This document shows, piece after piece, positions 9,236 to 17,406 of a DNA stretch of 64,000 bases; the first letter of the stretch is position 1, and every line of letters begins with the position of its first letter. The translations under genes were made by a program, and so were the position numbers. This DNA is from Hippopus hippopus (Eukaryota; Mollusca; Bivalvia; Cardiida; Cardiidae): positions 13,269,194 to 13,333,193 of the forward strand of contig OX328102.1 of NCBI GenBank assembly GCA_946811185.2, written 5' to 3'. The notes beneath the pieces are model-generated. The model was not told the DNA's origin. It saw only the letters and a list, made by a program, of their open reading frames with translations, and made no database searches.

Positions 9236-9820
9236 TTAGATTATCGTTTGTAGATGTTCTGTTATTTTACAGATCTCTGTATCGCCGATAGTCGTGTTTT
9301 CGATCTGCATATTTTCGATCTGATTTTCACCCGACGATGTTGTAGTCTGTAGTGAACTTGTTTTCCATTTATTTTCGTTGCAGAATGATTTCAGAACACC
9401 AACGAATTTCATGTTCTGAAATTCACCACAAAATTCCATTGTTGGTGAAATTTTGATATCATGACTGCATGGGTTCACATAGACAAAAACGACTGTTTCT
9501 GTCTGCTTTTCTTTTTCTGGACAATTTCTAGCCCAGTGTCCTGATTTGTTGCATGTAAAACAAATATCTTTTCTCTTTCCATCCGGTTCATATCGTTTTT
9601 TGATCGCTGTTTGATTTAAAACTCTGTATCTGGTAATACGGTAAACGTCTTTTTCTGTTACATGTTGATGGGATAAAAATGATCCCACATAGTTCCCGAT
9701 ATGTTGAACTTGATACTTTAACGGAACATTGCTAATCTCGTAATCGTGGGTGTATGGGTTAACATACAGATACATCATCTTTCCTATCAGTGATGTATTT
9801 TGTAGCTTAAACTCACTCAT
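9236..9820 (-). CDS. Zinc-knuckle (CCHC) protein of the polymerase block
   Basis: 194 aa. A perfect CCHC knuckle CFTCNKSGHWARNCPE lies in the middle of the protein (about residues 88-103), preceded by a basic KKRYEPDGKRK patch. Two similar segments flank it: YLYVNPYTHDYEISNVP near the N-terminus and FVYVNPCSHDIKISP after the knuckle, an internal repeat of about 17 residues with a YVNP-x2-HD-x2-I core. The tail is Thr/Glu/Asn-rich. Likely a single-stranded nucleic-acid-binding protein acting with PolB, by analogy with other CCHC proteins. Divergent from polB (155 bp between start codons) with its own TATA at 9890-9896. No palindromic module and no stem-loop; the nearest signal is AATAAA at 8778-8783. 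Confidence 0.8.
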   Translation of the reverse strand: MSEFKLQNTSLIGKMMYLYVNPYTHDYEISNVPLKYQVQHIGNYVGSFLSHQHVTEKDVYRITRYRVLNQTAIKKRYEPDGKRKDICFTCNKSGHWARNCPEKEKQTETVVFVYVNPCSHDIKISPTMEFCGEFQNMKFVGVLKSFCNENKWKTSSLQTTTSSGENQIENMQIENTTIGDTEICKITEHLQTII

Positions 9821-9975
9821 TATTTTTTATCAACTGTACTGTCTGAAGTTGATCAGAAGAATGATATAGATTTCGTAGCTATCGTCTCTATTTATAAACT
9901 ATCGAGCTGAAAGGCTCTATAAAATGCCGAGTTTTCTGACTTACCGTATCATTGTCTTACATTCAGACATAAACG
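9821..9975. promoter_or_regulatory. Divergent promoter of the polymerase block
   Basis: Minus-strand TATAAAT (9890-9896) for the zinc-knuckle gene and plus-strand TATAAAA (9918-9924) for polB, only about 20 bp apart. None of the GGTCAATCC, AACGTTAATTC or CCAAT half-sites found at the small-gene promoters is present, so this is a separate regulatory class. Confidence 0.65.
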
Positions 9976-12900
9976 ATGGGTAAAAGAAAAAGAATAGTAC
10001 CCTATTCAGACAGTGAAAGTGACAATGAGTCATTTTCACCACCAAAAAAAATGAAAAAAGAAGAAAGTGACAGTGAAGACGATTTCTCTTCACCCAAGAA
10101 AAAACCTGTAAAAATGATTGTAGAAAGTGACAGTGAAGATAAAATCTCCTCGAAAAAAATGAACGTGAAAAGTGACAGTAAAGATGAAACACCTAAGAAA
10201 AAAACGATCATGAAAAGTGAAAGTGAAGATGATATCTCCTCGAAAAAATTGATTGAGGACCGAAAAGAAGAAAGTAACAACACTACTTTAGACATGAAAA
10301 GTCTGTATGACTTAACGGAGAAGGGAAAAAAGAAATCGAGGAAATTTAGAACAGAATCACATCTGTTGATGGCGTCTTTTAAGAAATTTGAAGAATTACC
10401 ACCCCATCAACTGATCGGATTATTTGATGAAGTTACCCATCAAATCATTCAAAAGTTAAATGCTGAACCGAAGGATATGATTAGAATTAGTATCAACCAC
10501 CCTTCATTGAAAATTGGGATTCATATTCCCTTTTTACCTACAGAACAGCTGAAAGGCAAAACTATTTTAAATGAGATTGAACGAGTTTTACAATCGAATA
10601 CAGATTTCGTCTTGAACGATGGATTCATGACATTTGACATTACACATACAATACCTCCAAGTGGTAACGGGAGAAAAAGATCATCAGAATTGGATTCAAA
10701 GGTTTTTGTCCGGAAGAAAAAATCAATTATTCAAATTAACAATCATGATCACCTATGTTTTGCAAGAGCAGTTGTGGTGGGCATTAGCTACAGTGAACGT
10801 GAAAACACCAAAGCATGGGATAGAAGATGGTTATGCATCAGAAAATCAGACACAATACTTCAAAAGACTGAAGCTGAGAAACTGTTGAATGAAGCTGGAG
10901 TTTCACCAACCCGGTCTGTAGGAATTGACGAATGCAAAAAAATCCAATATTTTTTGTATGAAAAGGGCTATGTCATTAAAGTTCATCAACAGCATTCAAA
11001 AGTGGAAAAAGTATTTGAACACCCAGAAGTGAAAGACGATAGTAAAATCATACATTTTTACTTTCATCAAAACCACTATGATTACATCAAATCCACTGCA
11101 GGTTTTCTTAGTTGTGCATGTTATTGTGAGTTCTGTGATGTGGGATACTCGGGACAGGAAAGTCATGCATGTTCAAATATCTGTAAAGGTTGTTATCGCA
11201 AAGGAAAATGTCCATCAGAATCAAAAGAATATGTTTGCAGTGGGTGTCATAGACGATTTTTCAGTGCTGCATGTTTGGCAAATCATAGAAATGTTCAAGG
11301 TAAAGAAAAGAAATCCATTTGTGAATTAGTAAAACTCTGTTTAAAATGTAGTCAACAATATCAAGTCAGAAAGAAAAATCATATCTGCCATGGAAAGAAA
11401 AAGTGTCATATCTGCAAGAAAATTGTTGACTTTTCTCATCGATGTTATATTCAACCTTACCAAAGTAAGACAAAGACCGATGACAAGACGAGTTGTTCTG
11501 TAGTCAAAAAACCATTGTTCATTTTCTTTGATTTTGAATGCAAACAAGACACAGGAGTACATATCCCGAATTACTGTATTGCACACAGGTCATGTGATGA
11601 ATGTATCGATAAACCACTTGATTTTCATTGTTCCACATGCAGTGAATTTAAAGAAGGAAGAGAAGTTATTTTTCAAGGTGAGGAAACTTTGAGTCAATTT
11701 TGCAACTGGCTCTTTTCAGAACATCATAAAGGAGTCACGGCTATTGCGCATAATTTCAAAGGCTATGACGGACAGTTTATTTTTGACTATGTTATCAAAA
11801 TTGGGCTAAAACTTCCAAGTTTGATCATGAATGGCAATAACATTATGAAGTTAGAACTGAATGGAGTGCGTTTGATCGATTCTTTTAATTTCATGAACTT
11901 CGGTTTGGCAAAATTTCCAGCTACATTTGGTCTTCAAGAAATGAAAAAAGGTTACTTTCCTCATTGGGCAAATACAGATGAATTCTGGGGTTACATTGGC
12001 CCCTACTTGGATATGTCTTATTACAAACCCGATTCAATGTCTGAAGAGGCCAGGTCAAATTTCATAGTCTGGTATAATGATAAAGTTCAAAGGGATGAGG
12101 AATTCAATTTTCAAAAAGAGATGGAAATGTACTGTAGGTCAGATGTTGATATCCTAAGACGAGGATGTGGTGAATTCAGAAAAGTGTTTATTGAACAGGG
12201 TGGCATTTGCCCATTTCTAGAGGCGGTTACCATTGCCGATGCATGTAACAAGGTTTGGCGAAGCAAATATTTGCCTGAAAATCAAATAGCTATCATTTCA
12301 AGTAAAGATGCATCCAGACGTCGCTTTTACATGAAAGCAATACGCTGGATCCAGAGCGTAGCTATGGAAAAAGGAATCAATATTCGCCACGCAAACAATG
12401 GTGGTGAAGTTCAGATCGGGAGATACAGTGTAGACGGATTTCACCGTCAATCAAACACTGTCTACGAATTTCTTGGGGATTTGTTTCATGGCTGTCCCGT
12501 ATGTTATACAGATCGAAAACAGATCAATCCCATCAATGGAAGATCGATGTCTGAATTGTATGAACGTACTTTTGAACGTTTAGGAGCTATCCAAAAAATG
12601 GGGTACAACGCAGAGTTCATATGGGAACATGAATTCGATGCTAAGATGAAGAAGTATAAAGAGTACAAAAAACTCATTGAAAACCTGTATCCAAATCGGG
12701 ATCCCATCGATCCAAGGGAGGGGTTGTCTGGAGGAAGATGTTATGCAATAAAAATTGCCTATGATGTCAAGGAAAAAAGTAAAAAGGAAATCAAATACAT
12801 TGATATTTGTTCTCTGTACCCTTATGTTTGCAAACACAAATCTTATCCTGTAGGTCAACCAAAAATCTTGACTACTGAGAATATTGACGTGAAGAATATT

Positions 12901-14073
12901 CGTCAGTATGAAGGAATAATTAAATGCAAAGTTTTACCCCCAGATGATTTATTTCACCCCGTTCTCCCAGTTCACTGTAACAACAAAATGATGTTTCCAC
13001 TCTGTATGAAATGTGCAGAAGAAAATTCAAACATTTGTAGACATAACAAAGAAGAGAGGGCTTTGGTAGGAACTTGGGTTACTTTTGAACTTTTTAAGGC
13101 TCTTGACTGTGGTTATCGGTTATTGTATGTGTATGAAATTTGGCATTTCGATTCTGTGTCGAATCAGTTCTTTAAAGGCTATGTGGACAATTTCTTGAAA
13201 ATTAAGCAAGAAGCTAGCGGATATCCCAGTTGGTGTCAATCAGATTCAGAAAAAGAACAGTTTATTCGTGAATATGAGGAGGCAGAAGGTATTCGTCTTG
13301 ATCCAAGTTGTATTCAAAAAAATCCTGGGAGAAGATCCTTTGCTAAGATTATGTTGAATTGTCTTTGGGGAAAATTAGCCCAGCGTGAAAAAATGACCCA
13401 GACGGAATACATCAACGATCCGTCTAAATATTTTGAATTGGTCACCAATCCAAATTTTATTGTGAAGCATGTAGAAATCTTTGACGATGACTGTCCATTC
13501 ATCTTGGTCAACTACGAAACAAAGTTGGAACATATTGATACTCACGCTACAGCCAATGTTATTGTAGGAGCCTACGTAACAGCTTATGCAAGGCTGGAAT
13601 TGTACAGCGTTCTTGAAAAGTTAAAGGATAGAGTTCTGTATTTCGATACAGATAGTTGCATGTACATTCATGATCCTGAATTATGGAACCCTCCCATTAT
13701 TAACAGCAGACTAGGAAAATGGACTGATGAAGAGCCTGATTGTAAAATCACTCATTTCAGAGGACTAGGACCAAAGAATTATGCTTACAAAATGAAAACA
13801 AAAGATGGAAAAATGAAAAGCAAATGTAAAGTGAAGGGAATTACTTTGGATTACAATACAAGTCAGGTGGTGAATTTCGATACATATTCAAAATGTGCTT
13901 TGAGTCGCACTACAGAAATCAAAATTGAATATGATTGTAGAATCAAAAGACATAGAGATAGAACGGTCACCAGTGAACCGCAAACAAAAACGTTTCGTTC
14001 TGTATACACCAAGAGAGTTATTGTAAATGATACTGACACTGTACCCTATGGCTATAAAACGTTGAGAAGATAA
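9976..14073 (+). CDS. polB: Protein-primed family B DNA polymerase (Polinton type)
   Basis: 1365 aa, uninterrupted. Residues 1-105 are an acidic/basic tail with repeated SDSED-type casein-kinase sites alternating with KKK patches (nuclear targeting likely). Residues about 380-500 hold a cysteine-rich region with at least three Cys-x2-Cys/His groups (CEFC, CKGC, CSGCH, CLKC, CHICKK). The 3'-5' exonuclease follows: Exo I FDFE (D519, E521), Exo II AHNFKGYDGQF (D598), Exo III YCRSDVDIL (D723/D725). Next comes the YEFLGDLFHGCP insert (about 831), typical of Polinton and linear-plasmid PolB. Polymerase motifs: A DICSLYP (D943), B KIMLNCLWGK (K1124), C YFDTDS (D1224, D1226). All catalytic aspartates are present, so replication activity is plausible. 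It should copy the element from its TIR ends by protein priming. ATG at 9976 follows TATA at 9918-9924. No stem-loop or AATAAA directly follows; the next gene is 66 bp downstream. Confidence 0.95.
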   Translation: MGKRKRIVPYSDSESDNESFSPPKKMKKEESDSEDDFSSPKKKPVKMIVESDSEDKISSKKMNVKSDSKDETPKKKTIMKSESEDDISSKKLIEDRKEESNNTTLDMKSLYDLTEKGKKKSRKFRTESHLLMASFKKFEELPPHQLIGLFDEVTHQIIQKLNAEPKDMIRISINHPSLKIGIHIPFLPTEQLKGKTILNEIERVLQSNTDFVLNDGFMTFDITHTIPPSGNGRKRSSELDSKVFVRKKKSIIQINNHDHLCFARAVVVGISYSERENTKAWDRRWLCIRKSDTILQKTEAEKLLNEAGVSPTRSVGIDECKKIQYFLYEKGYVIKVHQQHSKVEKVFEHPEVKDDSKIIHFYFHQNHYDYIKSTAGFLSCACYCEFCDVGYSGQESHACSNICKGCYRKGKCPSESKEYVCSGCHRRFFSAACLANHRNVQGKEKKSICELVKLCLKCSQQYQVRKKNHICHGKKKCHICKKIVDFSHRCYIQPYQSKTKTDDKTSCSVVKKPLFIFFDFECKQDTGVHIPNYCIAHRSCDECIDKPLDFHCSTCSEFKEGREVIFQGEETLSQFCNWLFSEHHKGVTAIAHNFKGYDGQFIFDYVIKIGLKLPSLIMNGNNIMKLELNGVRLIDSFNFMNFGLAKFPATFGLQEMKKGYFPHWANTDEFWGYIGPYLDMSYYKPDSMSEEARSNFIVWYNDKVQRDEEFNFQKEMEMYCRSDVDILRRGCGEFRKVFIEQGGICPFLEAVTIADACNKVWRSKYLPENQIAIISSKDASRRRFYMKAIRWIQSVAMEKGINIRHANNGGEVQIGRYSVDGFHRQSNTVYEFLGDLFHGCPVCYTDRKQINPINGRSMSELYERTFERLGAIQKMGYNAEFIWEHEFDAKMKKYKEYKKLIENLYPNRDPIDPREGLSGGRCYAIKIAYDVKEKSKKEIKYIDICSLYPYVCKHKSYPVGQPKILTTENIDVKNIRQYEGIIKCKVLPPDDLFHPVLPVHCNNKMMFPLCMKCAEENSNICRHNKEERALVGTWVTFELFKALDCGYRLLYVYEIWHFDSVSNQFFKGYVDNFLKIKQEASGYPSWCQSDSEKEQFIREYEEAEGIRLDPSCIQKNPGRRSFAKIMLNCLWGKLAQREKMTQTEYINDPSKYFELVTNPNFIVKHVEIFDDDCPFILVNYETKLEHIDTHATANVIVGAYVTAYARLELYSVLEKLKDRVLYFDTDSCMYIHDPELWNPPIINSRLGKWTDEEPDCKITHFRGLGPKNYAYKMKTKDGKMKSKCKVKGITLDYNTSQVVNFDTYSKCALSRTTEIKIEYDCRIKRHRDRTVTSEPQTKTFRSVYTKRVIVNDTDTVPYGYKTLRR

Positions 14074-14139
14074 TTCCATGTTACATTGTTTTGAACTGAA
14101 CGGTCCGAGTAAGACGCAAAATAATATCGCTGAAAAATT

Positions 14140-14805
14140 ATGCTACCTTTACCAATAGAACTACGTGAGAAGATTTATGGAGAATTCGTTCATCAGCACA
14201 CGCTCGATGAACGAACGCAACTTAACATTAAAATCTACTGTGTGAAACTTTGGATAGATAAATTGTACAGAGGTTTTGAAAAAGGAGATTCGTCCTGCAA
14301 GTTGTATGGTATACACAGCTTTATTGCGATGATAATAGACGATTCGGATTTAGATCTCATTCTGAAAGCTTATTTAACAGCTTGTTGGTGGAAAGACGGT
14401 GCTATCACTAAACAAATGCGATCCACAAGTCGATGGTGCTTTATTATCATAGGAAGAACAGACGAAAGTTTTATGAACGTTCTGAAAATGAAATCAGTTT
14501 TATTTAACTTTTACTTACGCTACAGAAGAGGATCTATTCAAAACGACGAGGAAATAGTGGATACCTTGGAAGGCTATATTTTATTTGATAGAGATGTTAC
14601 AGAAGAAAGTGTATATTCATCTCTTTCAACAAAAGGCGTTTTAAAACATGTTTTTCCATTTAGTGGAATGCGTGAAATCAGTGAGATGGACTGTGAATAT
14701 TCAATATATTTGGGTAATGACCAATTGCATACAGTTATTACGGAACATGAAGACAATGGAAAACTCGGGGCATTTGTGAATTTGCATTGTGAATTTGCAT
14801 TGTAA
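14140..14805 (+). CDS. 221-aa ORF downstream of polB, unknown function
   Basis: Tandem with polB (66 bp after its stop) and lacking an obvious TATA box, so probably co-transcribed or using an internal start. The N-terminus LPLPIELREKIYGEFVHQ looks vaguely like the first helix of an F-box, but the rest does not let me confirm that. The middle is Lys/Trp/Tyr-rich with alternating hydrophobic segments, and the C-terminus ends in GAFVNLHCEFAL. There are no zinc or catalytic motifs. It is followed by AATAAA at 14970-14975 rather than a histone-type stem-loop, placing it in the same expression class as polB. Confidence 0.75.
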   Translation: MLPLPIELREKIYGEFVHQHTLDERTQLNIKIYCVKLWIDKLYRGFEKGDSSCKLYGIHSFIAMIIDDSDLDLILKAYLTACWWKDGAITKQMRSTSRWCFIIIGRTDESFMNVLKMKSVLFNFYLRYRRGSIQNDEEIVDTLEGYILFDRDVTEESVYSSLSTKGVLKHVFPFSGMREISEMDCEYSIYLGNDQLHTVITEHEDNGKLGAFVNLHCEFAL

Positions 14806-14969
14806 AATGTTATATTGTACGAAATGTTATATTGTATGAAATGTTTTTATGCTAAATTGTTTTTTGCACAGATATTGTTTTTTTCATTTTCAATGTTTTT
14901 AACAGATATTGTTTTTTCATTCCATTGTTTTTTCACAGTTCATGTCTTGTTTCATTGTACAATTGTTTG

Positions 14970-14975
14970 AATAAA
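14970..14975 (+). terminator. Poly(A) signal AATAAA
   Basis: AATAAA 165 nt after the 14805 stop, convergent with stem-loop SL5 of the minus-strand gene. Likely ends polB/14140 transcripts. Confidence 0.6.
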
Positions 14976-15092
14976 AAACATATGAAATAATTCTGGGCTT
15001 GACTTTTTTTCTTCTGGCTGTAAGTCTTTGACTGTAAGTCTTTTGAGAGAAAATTGACAATTCGAAAGAAAAGCTCTTTCTTGGGGAATGGT

Positions 15093-15108
15093 AGCCCTGA
15101 AAAGGGCT
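15093..15108 (-). terminator. Histone-type 3' stem-loop SL5 with CAAGAAAGA
   Basis: Minus-strand AGCCCTTTTCAGGGCT, ACCATTCC, then CAAGAAAGAGC within 20 nt. It lies 26 nt after the stop of the 15135-15290 gene. Confidence 0.85.
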
Positions 15109-15134
15109 GTTTTTTCATTCACTGGATGGTTAAA

Positions 15135-15290
15135 TTAATTCCATACCAGTGACATAAAGTCGGGCGAAAACTCACGCCCTTGCCTCTTTAAAAACTCGCA
15201 GAGAGTTTTCATCCTCTTTTCCTCTTCTCTTCTTTCTTCTTTTTCTCTTTTCTTCTGATCTAGCTTCTCCTCCATCTCTCTCTTCATCAT
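15135..15290 (-). CDS. 51-aa Lys/Glu-rich coiled-coil protein
   Basis: Below ORF cut-offs but well framed: TATA at 15375-15381 (minus), ATG at 15290, stop 26 nt before SL5. Starts MMKREMEEKLDQKKREKEER, then a TLCEFLKRQGREF segment, and ends SLVWN. Inverted paralogue of the 8379 gene, and apparently the intact version. Highly charged single helix; function unknown. Confidence 0.65.
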   Translation of the reverse strand: MMKREMEEKLDQKKREKEERREEEKRMKTLCEFLKRQGREFSPDFMSLVWN

Positions 15291-15374
15291 TTCGCCCGTT
15301 CTCCTTCCAAAACACTTATTAAAATTTTTATTGTCTTTTATTGTGAAATAATCCGATAATAAAAAAAAGTTCGT

Positions 15375-15541
15375 TTTTATACGTTGACGGGAGGATTGAC
15401 CTACTTTGACTCAGAATTAACGTTGACCAATCTCAGAATTAACGTTATCCAATCAAAATGTGTAATGATATAACGAACGATTCGATTGGACGACGTTAAT
15501 TCTATGTCGAAGTAGGTCAATCCACCCTGCAAGCTATAAAA
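15375..15541. promoter_or_regulatory. Divergent palindromic promoter P4
   Basis: TATA boxes at 15375-15381 (minus) and 15535-15541 (plus) flank a complete module: GATTGACCTACTTTGAC at about 15396, two GAATTAACGTT repeats (one with TTGACCAATC), the AATGTGTAATGATATAACG core, CGATTGGACGACGTTAATTC and GTAGGTCAATCC. The best example of a bidirectional promoter in the element. Confidence 0.8.
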
Positions 15542-15579
15542 TTCCAATGTTTTATACATCAAATCATAATCGTTCCATC

Positions 15580-15786
15580 ATGGTACAGATTCTTCTCTGT
15601 CCGATGTGCGGTAGCAGATGCTATATAGAATGCGGAAAATGCCTTGCTATTCTGGACTACCTCAGCCAGAAGCGTAACTGTCCTGATCCTGATGAGGGAT
15701 TTTATGACGATGATGAAAGCTCGACAGTATGCTGTGAATACTGTGGATGTGAAATCATCCCAGTAAATCGTTTAGGAGAGCAGTAG
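15580..15786 (+). CDS. Small acidic double-CxxC zinc protein (copy 1)
   Basis: 68 aa counted from the ATG at 15580 (context CCATCATGG). The upstream in-frame ATG at 15547 lies within 12 nt of the TATA box and is probably untranscribed. It carries CPMCGSRCYIECGKC at the N-terminus and CCEYCGCE near the C-terminus, separated by a DPDEGFYDDDES acidic stretch: four Cys pairs, likely a zinc-ribbon-like fold. Paralogue of 18068-18274 (shared VQIL-CP, IECGKC, NCP-P-EGFYD). Followed by SL6 27 nt after the stop. Confidence 0.75.
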   Translation: MVQILLCPMCGSRCYIECGKCLAILDYLSQKRNCPDPDEGFYDDDESSTVCCEYCGCEIIPVNRLGEQ

Positions 15787-15813
15787 TCTTGATAGATGAA
15801 TATTCGAAAAAAC

Positions 15814-15829
15814 AGCCCTTTTCAGGGCT
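15814..15829 (+). terminator. Histone-type 3' stem-loop SL6
   Basis: AGCCCTTTTCAGGGCT, then AACCAACACCACGAAAAGATC. Confidence 0.82.
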
Positions 15830-15839
15830 AACCAACACC

Positions 15840-16200
15840 ACGAAAAGATCTTTCTTTTCAAATTTGTCAGTTTCTCATAAAGAGATACACACTAAGAGTT
15901 ACACTCTAAGAGTTATACTCCAAAAAGCCTAAGGCCACAGCCACTGCAATTTTTTTGCTCTAACCACACAAAAAAGTCTATTCCCAACCCTTTTTGACCA
16001 GAGACAGTGTGGGTATCAAGAAATCACACTGTATTCCATACCAAAAAAAGTCAAAAGCGTAAATCCTATCTTCTATCATTTCAGATTTATCAATTGTTTT
16101 TTGGATAAAAAAATGTAACGAACGTTCTGATTGGCCAACGTTAAAGCAACGAACCTTCTGATTGGTCAAAAAAACGTTAATTCTGAATCAAAACTAGTTC
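15840..16200. other. Conserved intergenic spacer of the element
   Basis: Carries the CTAACC(A)CACAAAAAAGTC, CCAGAGACAGTG and inverted-CCAAT (CTGATTGGTCAA) blocks also seen in the other spacers. No ORF. Confidence 0.6.
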
Positions 16201-16204
16201 TGAT

Positions 16205-16336
16205 GGGAGGATTGACCTACTTTGGTATAGAATTAACGTTACCCAGTTGAATCGTTCGTTATATCATTACACATTTTGATTGTTTAACGTTAATTCTAAG
16301 TCAAAGTAGGTCAATCCCTATGCAAGAATATATAAA
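16205..16336 (+). promoter_or_regulatory. Palindromic promoter module P5 and TATA
   Basis: GATTGACCTACTTTGG ... GAATTAACGTT, reversed core CGTTATATCATTACACATT, AACGTTAATTC, GTCAAAGTAGGTCAATCC, then TATATAAA at 16329-16336. Module orientation points to the right-hand gene. Confidence 0.75.
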
Positions 16337-16389
16337 GTCCGGACTCAATTGTAAAAAAGTATTATCAAGTAGATAACCAAATCATCAAC

Positions 16390-16683
16390 ATGCCTTCAAG
16401 AATAAGAACTCTTGACAAACGTTTCACTTTAAATGATGCTAAACGACGTTTTAGAAAAGCCTTTAATCAGATCGTCTTGCTGGAGCAACGTTTAGACAAG
16501 GTGAAGAAACGGTACAAGATGGCAGAACGTACAAACAACAGAGCGTTCCGCTATGACCTTCGAATGAAGCTTACAGTTATTGAAGGGACACTTGAAATGT
16601 TTTATGAATATGTCTTTTCCAAAGCTGACCAGATTATCGAACTTCACCGAGAGCTGTTCAACGATTCGTCTGATTCTGAATAA
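16390..16683 (+). CDS. 97-aa basic helical protein (paralogue pair, copy 1)
   Basis: Almost entirely predicted helical: a basic N-terminal third (RIRTLDKRFTLNDAKRRFRK), then LLEQRLDKVKKRYKMAERTN and VIEGTLEMFYEYVF, ending in an acidic DSSDSE tail. It shares with the 17407 gene the core motifs YKM-x-ERTNNR and VIEGTL-x-M, followed by QM/II-x-EL-x-RE. Size and charge pattern recall a small DNA-binding or scaffold protein, but it shows no histone-fold signature I could defend. TATA 54 nt upstream of the ATG; SL7 27 nt after the stop. Confidence 0.78.
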   Translation: MPSRIRTLDKRFTLNDAKRRFRKAFNQIVLLEQRLDKVKKRYKMAERTNNRAFRYDLRMKLTVIEGTLEMFYEYVFSKADQIIELHRELFNDSSDSE

Positions 16684-16709
16684 TTATTCAACTTGATTTT
16701 CTTCAAAAC

Positions 16710-16725
16710 AGCCCTTTTCAGGGCT
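16710..16725 (+). terminator. Histone-type 3' stem-loop SL7 with ACCCA
   Basis: AGCCCTTTTCAGGGCT directly followed by ACCCA, then ACACCACGAAAAGATC: the closest match to the canonical stem-loop/ACCCA/purine-block order. Confidence 0.88.
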
Positions 16726-16739
16726 ACCCAACACCACGA

Positions 16740-17170
16740 AAAGATCTTTCTTTTCGAATTGTCAATTTTCAGTCAAAAGACTTTCAGCCAATGAGTTATA
16801 CTCAAAAAAAAAGCGTAAGTCCACAGTCCCACTGCAATTTTTTTTTGCTCTAACCAGACAAAAAAAAGTCTATTCCCAGACCTCTTGACCAGAGACAGTG
16901 TGGGTATTAAATTCACACTGTATTCCATATAAAAAAAAAGACTAAGTCCAATTCCTGTGCATAACACGAATCTTCTCCTTCTAGCTTCTTTTTTTACGCA
17001 CACAAAGAAATATAACGAAGCTTCTGATTGGTCAACATTAAAGCAACAAAGCTTCTGATTGGTCAAAAAACGTTAATTCTGAAAGATTATTTTTTTCAAA
17101 TTTTGGCATTTCTACCTCTAAGAGTTACACTTAATAACACATAGCGTTTAAACCCCCTCTTCATCGAGGG
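16740..17170. other. Conserved intergenic spacer of the element
   Basis: Near-identical to the 6661-7118 (inverted) and 19700-20165 spacers, including CCAGACCTCTTGACCAGAG, CTTCTGATTGGTCAAC and the CCCTCTTCATCGAGGG hairpin at about 17155-17170. No ORF. Confidence 0.65.
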
Positions 17171-17189
17171 TGCTTTCGCCCGGGAACGC

Positions 17190-17351
17190 GCTCTTAATTC
17201 TGAATCAAAGTAGGTCAATCCTAGTTCTGACCTACTTTGACATAGAATTAACGGTGTCCAATCGATTCGTTCGTTATATCATTACACATTTTGATTGGTC
17301 AACGTTAATTCTAAGTCAAAGTAGGTCAATCCCTATGCAAGAATATATAAA
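17190..17351 (+). promoter_or_regulatory. Palindromic promoter module P6 and TATA
   Basis: Half-site GTAGGTCAATCC at about 17207, then GACCTACTTTGAC, GAATTAACGGTGTCCAATC, the CGTTATATCATTACACATT core, GATTGGTCAACGTTAATTC, GTAGGTCAATCC and TATATAAA at 17344-17351. Confidence 0.75.
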
Positions 17352-17406
17352 GTCCGGACTCAATTGTAAAAAATTATTATCAACTAGATAACCAATTCGA
17401 ATCATC

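Larger units (their letters stand above)
14860..15410. repeat. Inner inverted repeat, right arm
   Basis: Reverse-complement counterpart of 8240-8880. Shared landmarks include ACAGATATTGTTTTTTCATT, CATGTCTTGTTTCATTGTAC, the AATAAA block, CAAGAAAGAGCTTTTC, the stem-loop and GGTTATTTCACAAT-like promoter-proximal sequence. Confidence 0.65.

Noticed and set aside
9007..9291. Plus-strand Phe/Ser-rich ORFs opposite the Lys-rich frame
   Set aside because: Antisense shadows of A/G-rich coding sequence; no promoter or stem-loop on that strand.
9230..9300. 80-nt intron joining the zinc-knuckle ORF to the downstream -1 ORF
   Set aside because: A GTAAAA...TTTCTTCAG pair gives the right frame but creates a TAG stop at the junction.
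14140..14190. F-box in the 221-aa ORF
   Set aside because: Only the first few residues resemble an F-box helix; too weak to annotate.
16390..16683. Calling the 97-aa protein a histone
   Set aside because: Tempting because of the histone-type mRNA ends, but no histone-fold motif or loop signature is visible.
17170..17391. ORF recurring at 6476-6676, 17170-17391 and 20133-20333 (MLSPGNALLILNQSRSI)
   Set aside because: Translation of the repeated promoter module; conserved because the module is, and it crosses the TATA box.
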